A model generated the notes under the pieces. The model did no database searches. It saw only the letters and a program-made list of their open reading frames with translations, and was not told the DNA's origin. The position numbers and the translations under genes were made by a program. From NCBI RefSeq assembly GCF_900116235.1, contig NZ_FPAA01000003.1, positions 186,001-250,000 of the forward strand: 64,000 nt of DNA. The letters run 5' to 3'. This DNA comes from Marininema halotolerans. GTDB taxonomy: Bacteria; Bacillota; Bacilli; Thermoactinomycetales; DSM-45169. Position 1 is the first letter of the stretch. Every line of letters begins with the position of its first letter. Positions 1 to 6,610 of this stretch are shown piece after piece.

Positions 1-975
1 GGAATTTCTTATGCATCAGGAAACGATCTGAAGACCATCGCGGAAGATATGGCAATAGGGGGCACCGCCGGGGCGATAGGTGGCGGAGCTGCCGGGGCGA
101 TAAGAACGGTTGGTAGTGCAGTAGGAAGGCGTTTAGCAGGAATTTTTGTCGGAGATGCAGTTGGTGGCGGCTTAGGTGTTGCGTCTGATGATGCGCTTCG
201 AGGAAAGAAATTTAGTTGGAAGCGAACAGCCGCAGGAGCCGCCGCGGGGGTTCTTCTTACCAGCGTTATGCATGGCCCTGTTGGCGATGTCGCTGGGAAA
301 TATGCTGGAAAAGCACGAGATGGAATCGCTCAGGCGATTTGTGTCTTTGCTGAGAAGCCCATGCCTTCACAGTTTGCTACCATATATATGGCGGCGGGAT
401 CTGGCCCCAAAGGGTGCGAGAGTTCAGTTGCTAGTGCGCTGGGCGGAAGTACGGATGATGCTGTAAAAAGCGCGGGGACAACGGCTGGAAAGCAGACTGA
501 GGTCAAGTATGGTGAACAATATACAAGAATAAATAGGAAAAAGGTATTAAAATCAAACGTTAAATACACCGATAATAAGGGATATACTTATGGGACTGAT
601 AGTAAAGGACGTATTTCAAGTGCTGAAGGAGAATTAGATCTTGAGACAGCGAAAAGGAATGGTTACGCACAGAGGAAGGTTGGCGGGGAAGACAGACTTT
701 CAGATGATGATGGTGGTCACTTAATTGCAAGTATATTTGGTGGATCAGGAAACATCGATAATTTAGTACCCATGAACAGTAATTTGAATAGAGGAAGATG
801 GAAAGCAATGGAGAATACATGGTCAAGCGCTCTCCATGATGGATCGAAAGTAAAAGTAAAGATAACGCCTAAATATGGTGGTGAATCAAATCGTCCTGAT
901 GAGATTCTGGTAAGATATAAGATTGATGATGGAATATGGGAAACAGAACGGTACAGGAATGTTCAGGGAGGATAA
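1..975 (+). CDS. C-terminal part of a polymorphic toxin with DNA/RNA non-specific endonuclease domain (5' truncated by window edge)
   Basis: The frame is open from base 1, so the protein begins upstream of the window; 324 codons are visible. The first ~100 visible residues are Gly/Ala-rich and could cross or insert into a membrane, as in the pre-toxin regions of Rhs, LXG or phage-tail-like toxins. The last ~90 residues carry the signature of the Endonuclea_NS_2 family: DGGHLIASIFGG followed by NLVPMNSNLNRGRWKAMENTW, where the His of DGGH and the Asn of NLN are the expected catalytic and metal-binding positions. An immunity gene starts 3 bases after the stop. The delivery type cannot be assigned because the N-terminus is missing. 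Confidence 0.8.
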   Translation, partial: GISYASGNDLKTIAEDMAIGGTAGAIGGGAAGAIRTVGSAVGRRLAGIFVGDAVGGGLGVASDDALRGKKFSWKRTAAGAAAGVLLTSVMHGPVGDVAGKYAGKARDGIAQAICVFAEKPMPSQFATIYMAAGSGPKGCESSVASALGGSTDDAVKSAGTTAGKQTEVKYGEQYTRINRKKVLKSNVKYTDNKGYTYGTDSKGRISSAEGELDLETAKRNGYAQRKVGGEDRLSDDDGGHLIASIFGGSGNIDNLVPMNSNLNRGRWKAMENTWSSALHDGSKVKVKITPKYGGESNRPDEILVRYKIDDGIWETERYRNVQGG

Positions 976-978
976 TCA

Positions 979-1449
979 ATGAATCATGAGAAGCTTGATA
1001 GTATGTATCAATCAATTGCTGGACTTATAATTAGTGCTATTCCAGAGGAATGGTCAAAGTTATTTATTTACGGGGAATTACAGGATGATGTGCAAAGCTC
1101 ATATTTCTTCTATTGCCCTGAAAACGAAAGTGGAAAATACATTCAAATATTTGATATACCTGATCTCTTTGAAGTTGATAATGATTTTATAGATCAAATT
1201 CATGAGCAACTTGATGATAAACTATTTTCATTATGGAATGAGTTTAAACAAAACGACAATGAACCTTGGACAACTTTTAATATGAGTGTTGATAGCAATG
1301 GTAAGCTAAAAGTCAACTTTGGATATAAAGATTTATCTAATACAAGTCATCATGATAGAATGATTGTTTGGCAGTATGAAAATTTAGGTCTTGTACCCAC
1401 GCGAGAGAGCGATAAAGAGGTTTTGCAAAAGCATCTTAACTTGAACTGA
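979..1449 (+). CDS. YezG-family (DUF600) immunity protein
   Basis: This 156-residue acidic protein resembles Bacillus subtilis YezG, the antitoxin of the LXG nuclease toxin YeeF. Shared features are an N-terminal helix ending IPEEWSKLFIYGE, a central FFYCPE segment, the PWTTFNMSVDSNGKLKVNFGY region and the C-terminal IVWQYENLGLVP. It starts 3 bases after the nuclease toxin, with a GGGAGG site inside the toxin's last codons, so the two are probably translationally coupled. It should act in the cytoplasm by binding the nuclease domain. Family assignment is from remembered similarity; the neighbour supports it. Confidence 0.82.
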   Translation: MNHEKLDSMYQSIAGLIISAIPEEWSKLFIYGELQDDVQSSYFFYCPENESGKYIQIFDIPDLFEVDNDFIDQIHEQLDDKLFSLWNEFKQNDNEPWTTFNMSVDSNGKLKVNFGYKDLSNTSHHDRMIVWQYENLGLVPTRESDKEVLQKHLNLN

Positions 1450-1514
1450 CAACAATTTTTAAAAGCACCACATGTGAGTGATAACTGACCAGTGTGAAAG
1501 TAGTGAGGGGTCAA

Positions 1515-1748
1515 GTGAAACGCTTAAATCGTGAAGAGCTCGTTGAATTAGTGAGAAGAATAATTGATGTAGATGGAACAGAAGAGGAAATCGATCAAAT
1601 GATTGACCTTTTTGAAGAGATTGTTCCTAATCCTAAAGGTAGTGGTTTAATTTTTTATCCTGAGAATGAAGATGTTACCCCTGAGGAGATTGTTGAGGAG
1701 GCACTTCATTACGAACCGATTATTACACCACCACCTTCAAATGAGTAA
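1515..1748 (+). CDS. Colicin/pyocin-type bacteriocin immunity protein (Im7/Im9-like), orphan
   Basis: A 77-residue acidic helical protein. The sequence LNREELVELVRRI, then EEIDQMIDLFEEIVPNPKGSGLIFYP and a final PEEIVEEALHY follows the four-helix plan of the Im7/Im9 family, including the YYP-like loop (here FYP) that contacts DNase colicins. GTG at 1515 is preferred because GAGGGG sits just upstream; an earlier in-frame GTG at 1494 has no such site. No cognate HNH DNase toxin lies next to it, so it may be a leftover or protective immunity gene in a toxin-immunity array. Confidence 0.75.
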   Translation: MKRLNREELVELVRRIIDVDGTEEEIDQMIDLFEEIVPNPKGSGLIFYPENEDVTPEEIVEEALHYEPIITPPPSNE

Positions 1749-1757
1749 TTTTTAAAA

Positions 1758-1787
1758 CATCCCTCCACCAGGGTTGCTTTTTTTCTA
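1758..1787 (+). terminator. Imperfect hairpin and T-run after the orphan immunity gene
   Basis: ATCCCT and AGGGTT can pair across a short loop and are followed by eight T residues and then the string ctatg. A very similar T-run plus ctatg ends two other toxin or remnant units, near 3062 and 5560. Confidence 0.5.
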
Positions 1788-1813
1788 TGCTGTAAAACAT
1801 GGAGTGATGAGAT

Positions 1814-2070
1814 ATAGACATCAGAGAGATAGAAATAGAGAAAATCAACCCAGCACCATACAATCCTCGGAAGGATCTTCGGCCAGGGGATGACGAATAT
1901 GAGAAGTTAAAGCGGTCGATGGATCATTTCGGCTATGTTGAACCTTTGGTTTGGAACTGCAGAACGGGAAACCTAGTCGGGGGGGCATCAGAGATTCAAG
2001 TTTCTACTGCAAAAGAAATTTGACTAAGAGAGTGCTTGATTGTCGATCTAGAAGAAATAATGAGAGGGGT
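1814..2070 (+). pseudogene. Degraded ParB-like nuclease-domain gene (phage-type), frameshifted
   Basis: Translation from 1814 gives IDIREIEIEKINPAPYNPRK, then a stretch ending MDHFGYVEPLVWN and RTGNLVGG. This matches the N-terminal ParB/sulfiredoxin-like domain seen in phage DNA-modification proteins. A run of seven G at 1979-1985 shifts the frame: with six G the sequence would continue HQRFKFLLQKKFD, the expected continuation after LVGG. A stop follows, and a third frame then gives ECLIVDLEE, which also fits the family. At least two lesions are therefore present. The expected start Met is ATA (1814-1816), ten bases after GGAG. Confidence 0.7.
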
Positions 2071-2228
2071 GATAAACGATGTTAAATCATATTCAGTAAT
2101 AATATTTGGATATATAGAATAAATTGAAAATAAAGAATAGAAAATTATTAAAAATTATTATTGATTTTTTTAAAAAAATGTTTTACTATCTGGTTTATAG
2201 ATGGTTTTTAAAAAGGAGTTGGGGTTTT

Positions 2229-2786
2229 TTGAAAAGATTATTATCTCTTACATTGGCATTTGTTTTAACCTTTTTAGTTGGAGTAGGTTCTTTACCAAGT
2301 ATAGTAAAAGCCGAGGATACTAATGAAGTTCAAGAGGATACTAATAATGCTCAAGTAATTGATGATAGCTCTTGGATGGTTGAAGAAACAAATATTCCAT
2401 GGATAGAACAAGATGTACTAGCAGATGCAGATGATTCAGTAGTGAGGATCTCTACTGGAGAAAAAGGTCCAGATAAAATAGTAATTCCTATTATTATTGA
2501 GCTCATAAAAGAAGCCTATGAAGAAGCGAAGAAAAAAGGAAAAAAGGCAGATACGAATACTAGGAATACAAGTACTAAAACCACAGGAAAGCCCTATTCT
2601 TCAAGAGATATTGAAAATAAGAAATCAGGCAAAGTCGTAACAAGAAGATATTTTGATGGAGATGGGAGAGCAGATTTAGATATAGATTATAATAATCATG
2701 GGAATCCAAAGAAGCATCCAAAGGTACCGCATAGACATAATTGGAAATGGAAAAATGGCAAGTCTGAACGTGGGAAAGGTTATTAA
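2229..2786 (+). CDS. Small secreted toxin, probable polymorphic-toxin C-terminal domain
   Basis: TTG at 2229 is the likely start: AAAAGGAG lies ten bases upstream and the product begins MKRLLSLTLAFVLTFLVG, a typical signal peptide ending near VKA-ED. The frame is open back to 2124, but that start has no ribosome site. The mature ~160 residues are acidic, then basic and KKK-rich. The last ~50 residues (RRYFDGDGRADLDIDY, then NHGNPKKHPKVPHRHNW) resemble toxin tips of polymorphic toxins, possibly the type 24 class; His and Asp residues could be catalytic. A putative immunity gene follows 12 bases later. The activity is unknown. Confidence 0.6.
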   Translation: MKRLLSLTLAFVLTFLVGVGSLPSIVKAEDTNEVQEDTNNAQVIDDSSWMVEETNIPWIEQDVLADADDSVVRISTGEKGPDKIVIPIIIELIKEAYEEAKKKGKKADTNTRNTSTKTTGKPYSSRDIENKKSGKVVTRRYFDGDGRADLDIDYNNHGNPKKHPKVPHRHNWKWKNGKSERGKGY

Positions 2787-2798
2787 GGAGGGGGATCT

Positions 2799-3029
2799 TT
2801 GAAGTACGAAGAACTTGTTGAACACCTGGATTCCGGTAGAGAAATTGAATTTACCTATAAGGGTAAAGGGTATTCCATAACTAATACACAAGATGGATTT
2901 TCATTTTGTGCTAAAGAGGAAGACTCCCAAGACTATCCTACATACTCCGAGCTATTAAGAAGCATAAGAATAGATAGAATGACTTTGAAGGATATATGGG
3001 AAAGTGTTGAAATTGATCAAATTTATTAA
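2799..3029 (+). CDS. Putative immunity protein for the upstream secreted toxin
   Basis: A 76-residue acidic protein starting at TTG behind a strong AAGGAGGGGG site. It is mixed alpha/beta in appearance (GREIEFTYKGKGYSITNTQDG, then a helical tail ending IWESVEIDQIY). Its size, charge and position 12 bases after the secreted toxin fit a cognate immunity protein. I do not recognise a named family with certainty. A perfect terminator follows. Confidence 0.6.
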   Translation: MKYEELVEHLDSGREIEFTYKGKGYSITNTQDGFSFCAKEEDSQDYPTYSELLRSIRIDRMTLKDIWESVEIDQIY

Positions 3030-3037
3030 CCTTTTTT

Positions 3038-3067
3038 AAGCACCTTTTTTCTAAGGTGCTTTTTTCT
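3038..3067 (+). terminator. Rho-independent terminator after toxin-immunity pair
   Basis: AAGCACCTT and AAGGTGCTT form a 9-bp perfect stem with a six-base loop, followed by a T-run and ctatg. Confidence 0.85.
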
Positions 3068-3136
3068 ATGCAGAAAACGCGAGCAGCGGCATGGCGATTG
3101 GAGCAAAAGTATCCAGATCGGCAGGGTCGCAATTAA
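3068..3136 (+). pseudogene. Phage small-terminase-like C-terminal fragment, copy A
   Basis: Starting directly at the ATG after the terminator T-run, 22 codons read MQKTRAAAWRLEQKYPDRQG and RN, then stop. The AAWRLExKYPDRxGR motif is typical of the end of phage small-terminase or HTH-containing packaging proteins. There is no ribosome site of its own, so this is a remnant. A second copy lies at 5566. Confidence 0.5.
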
Positions 3137-3152
3137 TATGGGGGTGACGTGA

Positions 3153-3323
3153 ATGGATAAAGTATTGAAGGTTGGGCATCTGTTGATGTTAGTAGGTTTC
3201 GTAATTTATTTGATTCAGTTTAACTTAGAAAGCCAAGCAGGTGGTGCATCGTTGGATACATCTACTATGCTTCTTTTTACCCAGATGAGTTTAATGTCTA
3301 TCTGGTTACTAAGGAACCGGTGA
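3153..3323 (+). CDS. Small membrane protein, possibly holin-related (prophage remnant)
   Basis: A 56-residue protein (MDKVLKVGHLLMLVGFVIYLI, shown in part) with one clear N-terminal membrane segment and a second hydrophobic segment ending SIWLLRNR. GGGGGTGA precedes the ATG. Its stop overlaps the start of the next small gene, so 3153-4358 reads as a compact phage-type operon. No family assignment is certain. Confidence 0.5.
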   Translation: MDKVLKVGHLLMLVGFVIYLIQFNLESQAGGASLDTSTMLLFTQMSLMSIWLLRNR

Positions 3324-3433
3324 TGGAGAAATTAGCTGATGTGATTTTGTTCATCTGGGCGGTTGATCATTTTATAGGGGCAGTTAAGACCATAGTGAAG
3401 TGGCGCAAAGAGAAACGGGGGATGGATAAGTGA
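3323..3433 (+). CDS. Very small membrane-associated protein
   Basis: 36 codons, starting at an ATG that overlaps the upstream TGA and ending inside the GTG start region of the Ntn hydrolase gene. The product, beginning MEKLADVILFIWAVDHFIGA, has a hydrophobic half and a basic tail (KWRKEKRG). Tight packing with its neighbours is the main evidence. Function unknown. Confidence 0.4.
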   Translation: MEKLADVILFIWAVDHFIGAVKTIVKWRKEKRGMDK

Positions 3434-4038
3434 CTTGCATAGTTGGATTGGTGCATGATGGACGCGTCTTTCTTGGGGGAGATAGTGCCGGGGTAAATAG
3501 CTGGTTTAATCAGACCATTCGAGCTGATGAAAAAGTATTTCAGAATGGGCCTTACATAATGGGCTTTACCTCTTCGTTCAGAATGGGTCAGTTATTGCGC
3601 TACTCTTTCCAGCCACCTGAACCTACTGAAGGAGAAGATATAGACAAGTTTATGGCTACTAAGTTTATCGATGGAGTTCGGTCTTGTTTGAAAGATGGTG
3701 GATGGGCGCGTGTCCAAAATGGCGAGGAGACTGGCGGAGTATTCCTAGTCGGTTATCAAGATCGCTTGTTCCGCGTCGACATGGATTATCAAGTGGGATC
3801 ATTAGCCGATGGATACTGCAGTGTGGGATGCGGAGGAGAGATTGCATGCGGTGCGATGTATGCGACGAAGGATATTGAAGACCCGAACCAGAGGATAACC
3901 ATAGCATTGGAAGCGGCGGAGCGGTTCAGTGCTGGGGTGGCTGGCCCATTTCATATTGTATCTACCAAGAAGGCGACGACTACGAAGTCAATAGTTATAC
4001 AGGATGGTATCAAACTTACTATAAGTTCAAGTAACTAA
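3430..4038 (+). CDS. Proteasome/HslV-like Ntn-hydrolase, phage-associated
   Basis: 202 residues. MTCIVGLVHDGRVFLGGDSAG has the layout of self-exposed Ntn hydrolases: removal of Met1 would leave Thr2 as N-terminal nucleophile, GGDS supplies the conserved Asp (position ~18) and DEKVF about 16 residues later the expected Lys. A glycine-rich GCGGEIACGAMYA segment matches the later proteasome-fold motif. It starts at GTG behind GGGGGA and overlaps the next gene by one base. Similar proteins occur in Firmicutes phages; the substrate is unknown. Confidence 0.7.
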   Translation: MTCIVGLVHDGRVFLGGDSAGVNSWFNQTIRADEKVFQNGPYIMGFTSSFRMGQLLRYSFQPPEPTEGEDIDKFMATKFIDGVRSCLKDGGWARVQNGEETGGVFLVGYQDRLFRVDMDYQVGSLADGYCSVGCGGEIACGAMYATKDIEDPNQRITIALEAAERFSAGVAGPFHIVSTKKATTTKSIVIQDGIKLTISSSN

Positions 4039-4358
4039 TGAAGAAGAGAGTTAACCCCTTCTATAAGTCCACCGCCTGGAAGAAATGCCGTGCAGCTATT
4101 CTGACGAGAGACCATTACCTGTGTCAGCCGTGTCTTAGAAAGAAGAAGCTGACCACTGCGAACACCGTGCACCATATCAAGCCGTTAGCGAAAGCGCCTG
4201 ACCTTGCGCTAGATGAGGATAACTTAGAATCCATATGCCCGACGTGTCACAACCAGGAGCATCCGGAGAGGGCGAACCGGAAGAAGGATGAGACGAAGAA
4301 GGAGAAGAGACGAGCGAGAGTAATCAAGATCGAAGGGAATAAGCCGATGGATGAATGA
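4038..4358 (+). CDS. HNH endonuclease (phage packaging type)
   Basis: 106 residues. The product has the phage HNH plan: FYKSTAWKKCRAAILTRDHYLCQPC gives the first Cys pair, NTVHHIKPL the catalytic His-His, and LESICPTCHNQEH the second Cys pair and the final Asn/His. The C-terminus is highly basic. Such genes usually lie just before phage terminase genes and assist cohesive-end cleavage. The ATG overlaps the stop of the Ntn-hydrolase gene. No terminase follows, so the packaging module has been lost. Confidence 0.88.
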   Translation: MKKRVNPFYKSTAWKKCRAAILTRDHYLCQPCLRKKKLTTANTVHHIKPLAKAPDLALDEDNLESICPTCHNQEHPERANRKKDETKKEKRRARVIKIEGNKPMDE

Positions 4359-4369
4359 GGTGGAGCACT

Positions 4370-4456
4370 ATGGAAGAAGTAAAGAAACGAGTGGGGAGAA
4401 TGCTGGCCGAGAAGGGGATACTTCTTTTTATCAGCGAAGAATATATCGCTCCATAA
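4370..4456 (+). CDS. Short 28-residue reading frame after the HNH gene
   Basis: GGTGGAG precedes an ATG opening 28 codons (MEEVKKRVGRMLAEKGILLF, shown in part). It may be the intact or truncated start of a longer phage gene. Only the ribosome site and position support it. Confidence 0.3.
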   Translation: MEEVKKRVGRMLAEKGILLFISEEYIAP

Positions 4457-4492
4457 CTATGATGAGATCAACCTGTATAAAGAGGTGGGTTA

Positions 4493-4786
4493 ATCATCGT
4501 TAACATGTTCTGTCGTGATGAGGAGACTGATGAACCAATGATGTTCAGGTATAAGTATGATATGGACATGGTTTTGGTCAGGACGGAGATGAACATAGGC
4601 GGCGAACAATCAATCCTGATGCTGGGTAGAGATGAAGAAATAAGAAGATTTTTGGTGAGGTACCTACCCCTAAAATTAAGGCGGAGGGGACTAGGGGACC
4701 GGCATGAGCCTGTCGTTTTTACGCAGTACAATTTTCCAAGTGAGGCGGGGATTACAAACAAATTTACCTACAAAAGATCCACTTGA
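4493..4786 (+). CDS. Hypothetical protein, possible ATC start
   Basis: From ATG at 4505 the product has 93 residues and is rich in charged residues and Met (MFCRDEETDEPMMFRYKYDM, shown in part). The only good ribosome site, AGAGGTGGG at 4481-4489, is 17 bases from that ATG but 5-8 bases from two in-frame ATC codons at 4493 and 4496. An ATC start would add four residues. No family is recognised; it may be prophage-derived. Confidence 0.35.
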   Translation: MIVNMFCRDEETDEPMMFRYKYDMDMVLVRTEMNIGGEQSILMLGRDEEIRRFLVRYLPLKLRRRGLGDRHEPVVFTQYNFPSEAGITNKFTYKRST

Positions 4787-4982
4787 CTACTTTAAGCGAA
4801 AATTACAATTTGCAATAATAAACTCATTATTTGACTTGGTATGCATTTTGATCATATAATTATCTAGCCTATTTTAAGGAAAAATTCAAGAGAGGGAAGT
4901 ATAAATGAAACTATTTAAATAATACAATTCGATTTACCAGAATTAAAAAATAAAAAAACAAAATATTCAGGAGTGTTTAGTA

Positions 4983-5321
4983 GTGAAGAAAATGTTAGAT
5001 GATGGCGATACAACTGAAATGTCTGATGAGATGGAACTAACAATTAATAGAAATGTACCTAAAAGTACTCTCGTTGAGTTGCAATCACCAAGTGATGTGG
5101 AAGAAGTACTAGTAAACGATGTTAAACTTACTGAAAAAGACCATGGAGCATTATGTAACTAAAAATACATTTATCCTGTTACATTCACTTTAGGAAGTAG
5201 GTATATAACAAAGACTGATTGGGCTGAGGCAAACGCTACTTTCGTAATGACGGCATTAAAATACCCTGGACTTCTAAAACAGGATTGTTTAAGATTTTTC
5301 GCAAAAAGGATACACACATGA
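4983..5321 (+). pseudogene. Reading frame interrupted by an in-frame TAA
   Basis: A GTG preceded by GGAG opens 59 codons rich in acidic residues up to TAA at 5160-5162. The same frame then stays open for 52 more codons (KYIYPVTFTLGSRYITKTDW, shown in part). This could be one gene broken by a nonsense change, or a short 59-residue gene with chance downstream reading. The size would suit an immunity protein; no family recognised. Confidence 0.3.
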
Positions 5322-5363
5322 GTACTTTTGAAAAATTTTAACACATTGAATTGAGGAAACTAG

Positions 5364-5468
5364 ATGAAAACAGCACTGAAGATAATATTAATCATAGTAA
5401 TTGTTATACTTTTTATAACGATTATTACTATATTTGGAATGAATTTTATATGGTCTCGTATCGGGTAA
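5364..5468 (+). CDS. 34-residue single-span membrane peptide
   Basis: GAGGAAA precedes an ATG opening MKTALKIILIIVIVILFITI and a short tail ending FIWSRIG. It is almost entirely one hydrophobic helix. It could be a small membrane regulator or a holin/toxin-like peptide; no homology is claimed. Confidence 0.4.
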   Translation: MKTALKIILIIVIVILFITIITIFGMNFIWSRIG

Positions 5469-5565
5469 CTTGAAGAAATATTATACTGATAATATATTAT
5501 AATTTGCTAAATGAAAAGATTGATAGAAACACTATTTAAGCGCCTCCAAGCGGGGTGTTTTTTCT

Positions 5566-5634
5566 ATGTTGAAAAAGCCAGTAGTGACATGGCGATTGGA
5601 GCGGAAGTATCCAGATCGGTGGGGACGAAATTAA
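5566..5634 (+). pseudogene. Phage small-terminase-like C-terminal fragment, copy B
   Basis: Exactly like copy A at 3068: it begins with the ATG right after a T-run and ctatg, has 22 codons, and ends WRLERKYPDRWGRN. The DNA from about 5588 to 5645 is nearly identical to 3090-3146. The last ~15 codons fit a phage packaging protein; the N-terminal part is missing. Confidence 0.5.
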
Positions 5635-5647
5635 TATGGGGGTGGTG

Positions 5648-5767
5648 ATGAAAGTGGATGACGAAACGATACAGATCACCTCTCTTCTTGGCAAATGGGG
5701 GCTAATGCCTTCCAATGGCGAGGTCGTCGCATGGTATATCAAGGGGCTGTCCGAATACTCGGAGTGA
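5648..5767 (+). CDS. Short phage-like protein of 39 residues
   Basis: GGGGGTGGTG precedes an ATG opening MKVDDETIQITSLLGKWGLM and a tail ending YIKGLSEYSE. It sits after copy B of the terminase-like tail, where copy A is followed by a small membrane protein, so the two copies have different downstream genes. Unknown function; probable prophage remnant. Confidence 0.35.
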   Translation: MKVDDETIQITSLLGKWGLMPSNGEVVAWYIKGLSEYSE

Positions 5768-5831
5768 GGATAACCGATGTTAGAACAATGGTGCCGATGG
5801 TGAGTGGAACGGTAGTTAAAGTGGGGCGAAT

Positions 5832-5967
5832 GGTGGCAGAGTCTGAACCAAGAGATACACTTGCTGATGCAAAGAGAATTTCCATGAAAGACGGTTTATA
5901 CACTCCTGAAATAAAAAAAGCACTTTCAAAAGTGATCAAACAAAATTTAGAAGAATGGGATTATTAA
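5832..5967 (+). pseudogene. C-terminal fragment of an unidentified gene
   Basis: The frame reads VAESEPRDTLADAKRISMKD and ends KQNLEEWDY. The codon usage and acidic helical tail look protein-like, but upstream codons in the same frame belong to the displaced phage segment. It is probably the remaining 3' end of a gene, perhaps an immunity gene. Confidence 0.3.
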
Positions 5968-6060
5968 GTTGGATACTCTTGATGAAGAGGCTGGAGTGAG
6001 TAGAGGTATATGCTACGGTCACCATAAGGGATCAGGCAAGTAGATAGTTTGGTGAAAAAT

Positions 6061-6090
6061 AACAGGTTGATATAATAATCAGCCTGTTAT
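6061..6090. terminator. Bidirectional-looking terminator hairpin
   Basis: AACAGGTTGAT pairs with ATCAGCCTGTT across a six-base AT loop; on the minus strand a short T-run follows. It lies just beyond the end of the small minus-strand gene at 6099. Confidence 0.6.
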
Positions 6091-6098
6091 TACACTAG

Positions 6099-6224
6099 CT
6101 ATTTTTTTATTTCTGTATAGCTATCCTTCTTGTGATTGTCTGTAGGGGCATTTGCATAAAAAGAAAATCCTACAACAGATAGTATCACTACTGAGAATAA
6201 GATCCATAAGATTGCCTTTCTCAT
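6099..6224 (-). CDS. 41-residue exported or membrane-anchored small protein
   Basis: On the minus strand GAGGAG precedes an ATG that opens MRKAILWILFSVVILSVVGF, then SFYANAPTDNHKKDSYTEIKK. This is a signal-like or anchor segment followed by a short polar tail, possibly cleaved after ANA. Function unknown. A terminator follows at 6061-6090. Confidence 0.5.
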   Translation of the reverse strand: MRKAILWILFSVVILSVVGFSFYANAPTDNHKKDSYTEIKK

Positions 6225-6523
6225 AATAACAATCTCCTCAAATTACAGATTATTTATATAAAATATTATTTCTCCTTTACAATTATCCCACACTCCTGTC
6301 CGGATTGGAGTAACCCTTGCAGATAAAATAACTTGGGGCAGTAGTTGTACTTTTTGCCGTATTATCTACTACTATAATACAAATTATATTCTTTATTAGG
6401 AATATACATTTAAATTATTGGTAACTAAGCTTGATAAGTCAATATAATAAATAATTTTAATATATATATAATTTGGAATATAATAATTTTATACTATAAT
6501 GAAATAGATTTATGAAAAAATAA
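6225..6523. other. AT-rich intergenic region
   Basis: Apart from the promoter-like pair listed next, this stretch is very AT-rich with no coding frame I can support. Short A/T runs and poly-TA occur near 6420-6500. Confidence 0.5.
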
Positions 6524-6553
6524 TTGACTATACAATATTTATTATGGTAAGAT
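6524..6553 (+). promoter_or_regulatory. Candidate sigma-A promoter for the secreted protein gene at 6611
   Basis: TTGACT at 6524-6529 and TAAGAT at 6548-6553 are separated by 18 bases, close to the consensus. Transcription would start about 50 bases before the ATG at 6611. Confidence 0.5.
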
Positions 6554-6610
6554 TTTTTTTTGCAAAAAAGAAATTTCTTACAAATCATTCGAGAAGAGGC
6601 ACTGAACTCC

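Noticed and set aside
2938..3132. Minus-strand frame across the terminator and copy A fragment
   Set aside because: Runs through a perfect terminator and the antisense of an immunity gene; no start signal.
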